From Chitinophagaceae bacterium (GTDB lineage Bacteria; Bacteroidota; Bacteroidia; Chitinophagales; Chitinophagaceae), in NCBI GenBank assembly GCA_947447815.1, contig CANFLJ010000125.1, forward strand, positions 1-6,151: 6,151 nt of DNA, read 5' to 3'. The translations under genes and the position numbers were made by a program. A model generated the notes under the pieces. The model had not been told where the DNA came from and did not search any database. It saw only the letters and a list, made by a program, of their open reading frames with translations. Below are positions 1 to 6,075 of this stretch, piece by piece (within the stretch, counting starts at the first letter, position 1; the number at the start of each line of letters is the position of its first letter).

Positions 1-1358
1 ACATTTATACAACTTGTACCCACAGCAGTAGTAGCAGCATAAGTAGTAGCATAAGTACCTCCACTTACTACCGAAGCGGTTTCGTTATTTTGTAACCCTG
101 CAATAGTATAACTACCAGCACCCGTAACCACCGTAGCTGCCGTACCATAATATACATTCTGATCAGCAACAGTAATCGTTAATGGCGCTTTGGCCACAGT
201 AACAGCACCCGAAACATTGGAAGTTAAACTACCAAATCCGTTTGTTAATACACAATAATAATACGATGTGCCAAGGGTAGTTGTAGAGGGGCTATAACTA
301 GCGTTTGTTGCACCACTAATCAGCGTCCCTCCGGTATTAGTAGCCGTAGCACTCTTATACCACTGATACCCGGTAATATTACCTGAAGCAGCTACCAACA
401 AGGTAGTTGAGGCCCCATAAAAAAGGTTCTGTGTTACAGCAGAAGGCTGCTGACTGACAAAATTGACAAAGTAATTGCTTTGATTGTTTGTAACAGTTGC
501 ATTATCCGCAGTAGCTAACACCGTATTCAACGTTACATATTCGCTTACCCAACCTATTAAACTGGTTAATTTATCCTGTCTGGTACCTATAAATATAGGT
601 TGTCCCCCATCTGCATAGCTGCTACTGGCATACGTTACACTACCATTCGCTACCCCACCTACATAGCCTGCAGCACTGGTGGTATTACCCGTAAATACCC
701 ATTGCGCAAACCCAGTACTAGCATCTATAGGCTTCGTCATACCGTAGGCAGGCCATGAAGTAGTTCCATTACCCACCATTCCACCACCACTGAAATTATT
801 CCAGGGTGCTGGGATATTATAATTTGTTTTACCCCCAAAATCCGGATAGGTTGTATTGGTTTGCACGCCCGCACAAATGGCTAAGCTAAAGGCACTTGCG
901 TATCCCGTAAAGGCTGCTGTGGCCAGATAGGTAGAGTTGAAATATAAGGTGGGTACATTGTTTTTTCTGTATATCACGCCTGCAGCCACTATCTGTGGTT
1001 GCAATGTAGTAGTTGCCTGTGTTGCATTTCGGGCATTGCCACTCTGATCGTACCAGGTACTTACAAAACCATTTCCGCTACCTACAAAGGTTTTCAGGGC
1101 AGCCGTATCCAGATCACCATTAATGGTAAACCCAATATTAGTGCTAGTATTATCGCTGCTCCTACGCACCTGTACAGCACTACCACTGTAGTTGGCACTA
1201 AGTTTTCGCAAAGAAAATGAAGCCGGACTGGCATAAGCACTGGTCAGCCCAACCTTATCCAGCGTATTCTGCGCTTTTACAGTGGTCAAAAAACTGCAGA
1301 TACACAGTATCAAAGCAGTAAGTACTAATCTTGTTGTAGGTAAGAAACACTTTTTCAT
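1..1358 (-). CDS. Secreted modular protein with arabinofuranosidase-B-like N-terminal domain, Ig-like and MBG-type modules (3' end outside window)
   Basis: The frame is open for 452 codons from ATG at 1358 to the left edge with no stop, so the C-terminus is missing. Residues 1-29 form a signal peptide: MKK, a hydrophobic stretch at about 11-26, and a likely cut after VKA before Gln30. Residues about 40-300 resemble the concanavalin-like catalytic domain of alpha-L-arabinofuranosidase B (GH54-like): SLRKLSANYSGSAVQVRRSS near 48-67, STWYDQSGNARNAT at 100-113, QPQIV at 120-124, and a closing lectin-like strand pair with IFIGTRQD (255-262), IGWVSEYV (268-275) and NNQSNYF (291-297). Residues about 303-388 look Ig-like (GYQWYKS around Trp333; SYYYCVLTN, Cys369). 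From about 391 (KAPLTITVADQNVYYG) an MBG-type module starts. Proteins of this type in Bacteroidota often end in a type IX secretion sorting domain, which cannot be checked here. I could not place the GH54 catalytic acids, so the domain may bind sugar rather than cleave it. The coding region is rich in Thr, Ser, Ala and Gly, as is usual for extracellular modules. The start is the only Met just ahead of the signal peptide; no Shine-Dalgarno is present. Confidence 0.88.
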   Translation of the reverse strand, partial: MKKCFLPTTRLVLTALILCICSFLTTVKAQNTLDKVGLTSAYASPASFSLRKLSANYSGSAVQVRRSSDNTSTNIGFTINGDLDTAALKTFVGSGNGFVSTWYDQSGNARNATQATTTLQPQIVAAGVIYRKNNVPTLYFNSTYLATAAFTGYASAFSLAICAGVQTNTTYPDFGGKTNYNIPAPWNNFSGGGMVGNGTTSWPAYGMTKPIDASTGFAQWVFTGNTTSAAGYVGGVANGSVTYASSSYADGGQPIFIGTRQDKLTSLIGWVSEYVTLNTVLATADNATVTNNQSNYFVNFVSQQPSAVTQNLFYGASTTLLVAASGNITGYQWYKSATATNTGGTLISGATNASYSPSTTTLGTSYYYCVLTNGFGSLTSNVSGAVTVAKAPLTITVADQNVYYGTAATVVTGAGSYTIAGLQNNETASVVSGGTYATTYAATTAVGTSCIN

Positions 1359-1450
1359 CACTATTATTTAATTTTTTTACACCCTCCAGAACATATCCCG
1401 AAGAGTTTCCTAATTATTGAGATTTGAAAAAGCAAAAAATCACAATTACC

Positions 1451-1461
1451 TACAAATAAAT
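1451..1461 (-). promoter_or_regulatory. Weak candidate -7 promoter element for the secreted-protein gene
   Basis: Read on the minus strand this is ATTTATTTGTA, containing TTTATTTG, which matches seven of eight positions of the Bacteroidota sigma-ABfrA-type -7 consensus TAnnTTTG. It lies about 93 bases ahead of the ATG at 1358. A TTTTTGG that could serve as the -33 TTG sits only about 15 bases further upstream, shorter than the usual spacing of about 19-21. The same 11-mer occurs ahead of the kinase gene (5720-5730). In such AT-rich DNA a chance match is quite possible. Confidence 0.25.
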
Positions 1462-1474
1462 GTGCTGAAAATCC

Positions 1475-1534
1475 CCAAAAATGGTATGAAACTATTTTTG
1501 GAGTGTAAAATGATACACAAAAATCTGATTTTTG
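1475..1534. repeat. Three back-to-back inverted repeats upstream of the secreted-protein gene
   Basis: First: CCAAAAAT (1475-1482) with ATTTTTGG (1494-1501), extendable inward over 1483-1485 and 1491-1493 to an 11-pair stem with a 5-base loop, where 1483/1493 is G-U in plus-strand RNA but C-A in minus-strand RNA. Second: GTGTA (1503-1507) with TACAC (1514-1518). Third: CAAAAATC (1518-1525) with GATTTTTG (1527-1534) around one central base. The heptamer CAAAAAT or its complement ATTTTTG thus occurs four times in 60 bases. None is followed by a T-run like an intrinsic terminator. The cluster is 117-176 bases ahead of the ATG at 1358, so it could be an operator region or a structured leader; the function is unknown. 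Confidence 0.6.
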
Positions 1535-1703
1535 AATACATCAATCATTTAAACACAAGATTTGGATAAAAAGAGGATAGGACTAAAGGAAAAATTAAGT
1601 TTAATTTATTTATGAATTAATTAACTGAAATTACGTAAGTATACCAACAATATACATCTGCTAAATAAACAATTCAGTTTTTATTCATTGAGCGATGTAT
1701 TAT

Positions 1704-1730
1704 ACAGCCGCTGTTCTCTGAGTGCGCTGT
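1704..1730. other. Weak hairpin downstream of the response regulator
   Basis: ACAG(1704-1707) pairs with CTGT (1727-1730) and CGC (1709-1711) with GCG (1724-1726), leaving one bulged base and a 12-base loop. It lies 65-91 bases past the regulator stop and is one of the few GC-containing patches in this spacer. There is no T-run behind it on the minus strand, so it is at best a poor transcription stop or RNA 3'-end stabiliser, and it could be chance. Confidence 0.25.
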
Positions 1731-1740
1731 ATTTGTATTA

Positions 1741-1780
1741 TATTCATTATCAAATTATCAAATTATCTAATCATCAAATT
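1741..1780. repeat. Short tandem repeat, period 8 (copy A)
   Basis: After a lead-in TATTCATTATC (1741-1751) come 8-base units AAATTATC (1752-1759), AAATTATC (1760-1767), TAATCATC (1768-1775) and a partial AAATT (1776-1780). It ends 14 bases beyond the regulator's stop codon, so in the transcript it lies in the 3' untranslated region. A related array with the same 12-base lead-in TATTCATTATCA and the same phase is found at 5901-5940. From memory, similar short arrays are scattered between genes in Chitinophagaceae and Sphingobacteriaceae; their role is unknown to me. Unit length and count rule out CRISPR. Confidence 0.7.
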
Positions 1781-1794
1781 AATTTATTCTCTGC

Positions 1795-2538
1795 TTAATT
1801 ATAGTCCCTATTGGAGCTTTCAACCCTTGATTCGCACAACTTCTTCAATAAAACATCCCTATTGCTTTTTCCTATTGCCAACTCTACAGCATGAATAAAT
1901 ACCGAATTAGTCTTTATCTCTTGCAGATGTTGATGATTTACAATATGATAACGACTTATTTTAGAAAACTGATGCACAGGTAATAGTTCCAGAATTTCAG
2001 CCATCGATTTTCTTACAAGATCTTCTGTTCCATCCTGCTTAAATATTTTGATATAATTGTGGCAGGTTTCTAAATACAAAATCTCAGTAAAGAATATCTT
2101 TCGGTACTGATATCCAACTTTAATAAAAAGATGATCAGATTGATGAAGTGTATCCTTACTGGCCATTTCATAATTACTCATCGCAATTTCAATACTCGAA
2201 AAAAGTCCGGTTTGTGTAAATGGTTTTACCATAAAGGCAAGAGGCTTTACATGCTTAGCCTTTTGTATGGTAGCTGCATCAGAGTTGGCAGTCAGAAATA
2301 TAAAAGGAATTTTATATTCCTTTAAAATTATTGCAGCAAGATCAATACCATTTTTCTTGGTGCCCAGTTTAATATCCAGTAGCAACAAATCCGGCTTCTC
2401 TGCATCGATCGCTTTGATGGCATCATCAAAAGAAAAAGCCATAAAAAGCACCTCATATTCCAGTCGATTCAAGTATAGGGAAATAGTTTCCGCTATAATC
2501 ATTTCATCTTCCACTATTCCAATCTTAAGTACTCCCAT
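1795..2538 (-). CDS. Two-component response regulator, receiver plus LytTR DNA-binding domain
   Basis: The product is 247 residues, the normal size for a LytR/AlgR-type regulator. Receiver domain, about residues 4-122: acidic pocket Glu10-Asp11, phosphate-accepting Asp55 in LLLLDIKL, Thr83 in FLTAN and Lys105-Pro106 in VKPF; all key residues are present, so it should be phosphorylated normally. After a short linker (about 123-135) comes a LytTR domain, about 136-238, with ILYLETCHNYIKI (153-165), FSKISRYHIVN (191-201) and LAIGKSNRD (220-228). LytTR domains bind direct-repeat DNA elements through a beta-fold rather than a helix-turn-helix. The start ATG at 2538 is directly followed by the first receiver strand (VLKIGIVEDE), and the gap to the kinase stop is 11 bases, so the two are surely co-transcribed and translation may be coupled. 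The regulator is cytoplasmic; its expected partner is the upstream kinase. Targets are unknown, the secreted-protein gene downstream being a guess. Confidence 0.95.
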   Translation of the reverse strand: MGVLKIGIVEDEMIIAETISLYLNRLEYEVLFMAFSFDDAIKAIDAEKPDLLLLDIKLGTKKNGIDLAAIILKEYKIPFIFLTANSDAATIQKAKHVKPLAFMVKPFTQTGLFSSIEIAMSNYEMASKDTLHQSDHLFIKVGYQYRKIFFTEILYLETCHNYIKIFKQDGTEDLVRKSMAEILELLPVHQFSKISRYHIVNHQHLQEIKTNSVFIHAVELAIGKSNRDVLLKKLCESRVESSNRDYN

Positions 2539-2549
2539 AATAATTAATT

Positions 2550-5500
2550 TTACTTGTTTTTAAAAACAATGGTAATCTCAGCCCCCACATCATAACGGTA
2601 GTTAGCTGTACCATGTAGCTGTGCCGACAACCCTTTTATTAATTTCAACCCTAGCGAATTGGCTGTATTAAAATCCGTCCCGCCCTTTATGCCAGGCCCA
2701 TTATCTTTATACAACAATCTATAATAGCCATCCTGCAAAATAGTCAAACTAATACACACTATATTTTGGCTATTATTCCTAGGCAGATATTTATAGGCAT
2801 TCGTTACTAACTCATTCACTATTAACCCCAAAGGAACTGCTGTATCTATATCCAACAATACTTCTTCCTCTCCTAGGTCAAATCTAATAAACTGATTCCC
2901 ATTCGCAAAAAGTTCAGCTACCTTACTCACCATGTCCTTAATAAATATATTAAAACAAATTCGCTCCAGGCTTTCATGTTGATAAAGGTTTTCATGTATC
3001 AGTGCAATGCTGTTTACCCTACTCTGCCCTTCATGAATGGCATTTTTTATAAAATCATTATCTACAGTAGCTCCCTGCAACTGAAGCAAACCCGATATTA
3101 CCTGCAAATTGTTCTTTACTCTGTGATGAATTTCCGCCAGTAATAAATCCTTATCTCCCAAAGCTTTTTGTAAATCCTTCGTTCTATTCAGTACCGCATT
3201 CTCCAGAAAAATCTTATCCGATGCTAATTTTCTTGTTCTGTAATAATAGAATAAAAAAAATAGGCACATGGTCAATATAATACATCCAGCTAAAAACCAC
3301 CATCTAAGATATATTGCCTTTAAAACTGAAATAGGAATAGTAATTTCATTTTTATTCCATTGCCCATTTTCTAGTGTAGCTTTTATTCTTAAAGTATACT
3401 CCCCTGCAGGTAACCCACTGATTCTTAACGAGCCTTCTTCCAGATAGGTCCAGGCTGAATCAAACCCCTCTATCCGGTAGGCATAAGGATGTATTCTTTG
3501 TTGATAGTCTAGCAAAGCAAAATCTACCGACAAAAACTTATCCCCCGCCTCCATCACTATTTTTTGCTGCTGTTTAAATTCAGGCAGACAGTCTTTCAAC
3601 CGATTACCTCCTGCCCAGAATTTTGATAAACTGATTAATCTAAAAGGGATAATCAAAGACGCTATTTCCTTGTTAATAGCCTTTGGCGTAAAAGCATTTA
3701 CCCCATTCATACTCCCAAAATACAAATCACCATTCTTTGCTTTAAAAGAAGAAACCCTATTAAATTCATTCGCCGACAACCCGTCTTTACTGGTAAAAAC
3801 CAGACAGGTATTTTGATATGTATCAAATCTTACCAGACCATTATAAGTCCCTATCCAAAGGTAGCCATCATCGTCCTGTTCTATCCGATATAAAATAGAG
3901 GAAGGAAAACCATCAATCAACGAAAATTGTTGTATATTTTTACCATGGGTAGTCACAGGTTCATTCCACTTCCATTTATACAATCCTGCACCACCAGTGG
4001 CTATCCAACATACTCCAAGTTTGTCTTCCAGTAAATCGTAGATAGTATCAATAGAAACATATTTACTTTTATTGGCGGTCTCTTTTCCGTAATAATCTAC
4101 TATGCGCATTCGATTATCTATAACGTAAATTCCATTCTCCGCTACCGCTATTATTCCTTTAAAAGGAGACCTCAGTATTCTATATACATTTTTTACCCTT
4201 GGTATATCAATTGATCCATAAAGTAATTGTTCCGTTCTACCAGTCTTAGCATCATAGCTATAAATACCATTTCTTCTTCCCAAAAGTAATTTATTGTCTG
4301 TTATTTTAAACAACGACCATATTTCAGTTCCAGCTATGGTATCCACTTTCTTTAAAGATTGGGAACTTGGCAAATACTTCAATAGAATATCAGCTCCAAT
4401 ATACAGTCCATCCTGATCGGGTAACATGGCAAAAAACAAACCATTATTTCCTTTTATCAACGTTTCTTTTTGCCTACTCCTTATCAGCATATCAGTACTA
4501 ACGTTTGCATAAAGACAAGTATCACCCCTTTCCCCTTCCGATAGATAAATACCCCTTGTCTGATTAGCAGCAGTATGCAAACTTTTAGTAGAATGCTCAA
4601 AACAATGTGTAAAATGATTCTGTTTATTAGTTAACTCCATTACCCCTATAGAGCTGCATATCCATAGGTTTCCCAAACGGTCTACATAATTTTTGTTAAT
4701 CCCAAACTCAAAAAAACCTTTCAATTCATCAGCCGTGTACAAGAGTCGGAATATTTGATCTTTGCTAATATAAATTCCACCATTTTCATTCTCAAACAAT
4801 GATGAAGATTCATTTACACATACATTTATCCTATATTGTGTTAAATCAATAAATCCTGTATTAACTTTATTACTTTCTGTAGGCAAATTAGTAAACCATT
4901 GATTTATTTGATTCAAACTTCTTAAATAATCTTTTCGCTGATCCTTATTAAGGTCTTTAACAAACATAGAGGGTTGATCATAATAAAAAAAAGCCGTATC
5001 CTCAGTTACCAGATACTTCCTGTTCAATGGAAGATTAATAGAAGCTTTATTTTTCCTGAATATACTCATCTTCCCCAACACCTCATATATATGGTGTGGA
5101 GTATGATCATATTGGGCATAATCTTTAAATTGATACTTTTTCTCAAATCCTTTTTCTGAGTTATATTTCCACCAAACAACAGGCCTTTTGGTCAATATAT
5201 TTAGTTCGCTTGTTTCATCATTTGAAATCCAGTATATATCATATACGTTAAACGGAATTTTTGGATACACTTTACTAAACGATTTCAATTCATACGTTTT
5301 CAAATCAAGCACCTGAATTCTTTTATCAATACCAGTAGTAAAAAGCTCCTCATTACACCTATAAATAATAATTAAATTATTCTGATCATCAATAGCTAAT
5401 TGCACAATAAAATTGCTACTCAATCCAGTATTAGTAGAATTATATAATGTAAATTTTTTACCATCATATCTATTCAGTCCATTGCTGGTTCCAAACCACA

Positions 5501-5669
5501 TAAAACCATCCTTATCCTGCACCGTACATAAAACTTCACGGGCAGCTAATCCATCTTCCACAGATAGTAACCGCTTGGTAATAATATCACTTTCCTTATG
5601 CTGAGCATTAGCATAAATAGTAGCAATAAAACAATAAAACACCAACAAAACCTGAATGAATCGTTGCAT
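2550..5669 (-). CDS. Membrane sensor histidine kinase: periplasmic beta-propeller, Y_Y_Y domain, HisKA_2-type transmitter
   Basis: A protein of 1039 residues. Signal peptide 1-22 with a likely cut at ANA before Gln23. A two-component-regulator propeller covers about 30-690; recognisable blades of the DxxGxxWxGTxxGL kind are at Trp58 (DKDGFMWFGTSNGLNRYDG, 52-70), Trp336, Trp555, Trp605 and Tyr650 (LYFGSMNGV). The long span between about 80 and 325 has lost the motif. A Y_Y_Y domain follows at about 715-783 (YRIEGFDSAW, 731-740), then one membrane helix at about 790-810 and a short linker. The dimerisation and phosphotransfer region has AEIHHRVKNNLQVISGLL with His848-His849; the histidine before RVKNN is the expected acceptor, as in HisKA_2 kinases. 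The ATP-binding domain shows the N box NELVTNAYKY (952-961), the G1 box DNGPG (989-993) and SLGLKLI (1005-1011). There is no receiver or DNA-binding domain, so signalling must go to another protein, evidently the LytTR regulator 11 bases downstream. The ligand is unknown; related hybrid sensors detect glycan fragments. The ATG at 5669 was chosen because it directly precedes the signal peptide. Confidence 0.96.
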   Translation of the reverse strand: MQRFIQVLLVFYCFIATIYANAQHKESDIITKRLLSVEDGLAAREVLCTVQDKDGFMWFGTSNGLNRYDGKKFTLYNSTNTGLSSNFIVQLAIDDQNNLIIIYRCNEELFTTGIDKRIQVLDLKTYELKSFSKVYPKIPFNVYDIYWISNDETSELNILTKRPVVWWKYNSEKGFEKKYQFKDYAQYDHTPHHIYEVLGKMSIFRKNKASINLPLNRKYLVTEDTAFFYYDQPSMFVKDLNKDQRKDYLRSLNQINQWFTNLPTESNKVNTGFIDLTQYRINVCVNESSSLFENENGGIYISKDQIFRLLYTADELKGFFEFGINKNYVDRLGNLWICSSIGVMELTNKQNHFTHCFEHSTKSLHTAANQTRGIYLSEGERGDTCLYANVSTDMLIRSRQKETLIKGNNGLFFAMLPDQDGLYIGADILLKYLPSSQSLKKVDTIAGTEIWSLFKITDNKLLLGRRNGIYSYDAKTGRTEQLLYGSIDIPRVKNVYRILRSPFKGIIAVAENGIYVIDNRMRIVDYYGKETANKSKYVSIDTIYDLLEDKLGVCWIATGGAGLYKWKWNEPVTTHGKNIQQFSLIDGFPSSILYRIEQDDDGYLWIGTYNGLVRFDTYQNTCLVFTSKDGLSANEFNRVSSFKAKNGDLYFGSMNGVNAFTPKAINKEIASLIIPFRLISLSKFWAGGNRLKDCLPEFKQQQKIVMEAGDKFLSVDFALLDYQQRIHPYAYRIEGFDSAWTYLEEGSLRISGLPAGEYTLRIKATLENGQWNKNEITIPISVLKAIYLRWWFLAGCIILTMCLFFLFYYYRTRKLASDKIFLENAVLNRTKDLQKALGDKDLLLAEIHHRVKNNLQVISGLLQLQGATVDNDFIKNAIHEGQSRVNSIALIHENLYQHESLERICFNIFIKDMVSKVAELFANGNQFIRFDLGEEEVLLDIDTAVPLGLIVNELVTNAYKYLPRNNSQNIVCISLTILQDGYYRLLYKDNGPGIKGGTDFNTANSLGLKLIKGLSAQLHGTANYRYDVGAEITIVFKNK

Positions 5670-5719
5670 ACTAAAGGAATTGGTGTATAATTAAATTATT
5701 CAAAATATTCTTTTTGTAA

Positions 5720-5730
5720 TACAAATAAAT
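5720..5730 (-). promoter_or_regulatory. Weak candidate -7 promoter element for the kinase-regulator operon
   Basis: On the minus strand this reads ATTTATTTGTA, with TTTATTTG matching seven of eight positions of the Bacteroidota -7 consensus TAnnTTTG, about 50 bases ahead of the kinase ATG. That is a sensible distance for a short leader. No good TTG is found at the usual -33 spacing, which keeps the confidence low. The identical 11-mer lies upstream of the secreted-protein gene (1451-1461). Confidence 0.28.
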
Positions 5731-5900
5731 ACTCGATAGTTTAACTTCTTAATAAAGTATAATTAATTGAAATTAATAGGCAATTTATTTATATTTAATG
5801 CCACAATTTAGCAATTTATTGTTTTCGCCATAAATATTTTACCACCCATTTACATTTCCTTTTTCCCTGGTAGTTGATATCTCCCCCACACCAGGTTTTG

Positions 5901-5940
5901 TATTCATTATCACATCATCACATCATCACATCTGCTAATT
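5901..5940. repeat. Short tandem repeat, period 8 (copy B)
   Basis: Lead-in TATTCATTATC (5901-5911), then ACATCATC (5912-5919), ACATCATC (5920-5927), a variant ACATCTGC (5928-5935) and TAATT. The lead-in TATTCATTATCA and the 8-base phase match copy A at 1741-1780, while the units differ at a few fixed positions (A/C and T/C). It sits 46 bases before the minus-strand terminator's T-run and 232 bases ahead of the kinase start, so the two copies flank the operon in the same orientation. Confidence 0.7.
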
Positions 5941-5985
5941 GTATTACTCCCGTCACTGCGCGCGAATCAAAGCAGTCTGAACCAT

Positions 5986-6020
5986 AAAAAAAGAGCCTTC
6001 GAATTTCTCCGAAAGCTCTT
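5986..6020 (-). terminator. Intrinsic (Rho-independent) terminator, minus strand
   Basis: Read on the minus strand, AAGAGCTTTCG (6020-6010) pairs with CGAAGGCTCTT (6001-5991) to give an 11-pair stem with one U-G pair and an 8-base loop, and the T-run covers 5992-5986. In plus-strand RNA the U-G becomes a C-A mismatch and no comparable T-run follows, so the signal clearly belongs to minus-strand transcription. It must end a transcript coming from the right, which favours a minus-strand gene ending near 6076 or further right. Confidence 0.85.
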
Positions 6021-6075
6021 GCATTTGCAAATTGTATTTTTAATTGGCTGTTTGAATTCTTTAGTTTTTCTTTTT

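Larger units (their letters stand above)
1359..1794. other. 436-base intergenic region between the two-component operon and the secreted-protein gene
   Basis: This stretch is very AT-rich and I see no plausible gene on either strand. In the transcribed (minus) direction it holds, in order, a period-8 tandem repeat just after the regulator stop (1745-1780), a weak hairpin (1704-1730), AT-rich sequence with small inverted repeats (for example GTATA/TATAC at 1639-1643 and 1651-1655), three consecutive inverted repeats (1475-1534), and a weak promoter-like element (1451-1461). No hairpin followed by a minus-strand T-run was found, so a clear intrinsic terminator for the kinase-regulator operon is not visible. 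Read-through into the secreted-protein gene cannot be excluded. Confidence 0.85.
5670..5985. other. Gene-free spacer upstream of the kinase operon
   Basis: This AT-rich region has no credible coding frame on either strand. It contains the promoter candidate at 5720-5730 and the period-8 tandem repeat at 5901-5940. The terminator at 5986-6020 closes off transcription coming from the right, which implies that the kinase operon has its own promoter somewhere in this spacer. Nothing resembling a tRNA, riboswitch or other known RNA was seen. Confidence 0.8.

Noticed and set aside
1..60. Repetitive ACT/GCT/TAT-type codons that look like a microsatellite
   Set aside because: They encode a Thr/Ala/Tyr-rich strand of the MBG-type module in an intact frame, as is common in such extracellular domains, so no separate repeat is called.
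999..1220. Plus-strand open frame of 73 codons
   Set aside because: It lies wholly inside the secreted-protein gene on the opposite strand, whose domains are recognisable; the plus reading shows no family features.
1601..1655. Small AT palindromes (TTAATT/AATTAA at 1601-1620, TTAATTAA at 1617-1624, GTATA/TATAC at 1639-1655)
   Set aside because: Such short, nearly pure A/T inverted repeats are expected by chance in this composition and have no further support.
2539..2549. Possible separate promoter for the response regulator in the gap after the kinase stop
   Set aside because: The gap is only 11 bases of A/T sequence with no -33/-7 pattern; co-transcription with the kinase explains it better.
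2131..2563. Two overlapping plus-strand open frames opposite the response regulator
   Set aside because: They mirror conserved receiver-domain codons of the minus-strand gene and have no recognisable content of their own.
4974..5604. Two plus-strand open frames opposite the kinase N-terminal region
   Set aside because: They fall within the propeller coding region, which has clear blade motifs and a signal peptide on the minus strand; these are shadows.
5905..5940. CRISPR-like repetition
   Set aside because: Units are only 8 bases, directly adjacent and without spacers, and there are about three of them; this is a simple tandem repeat.
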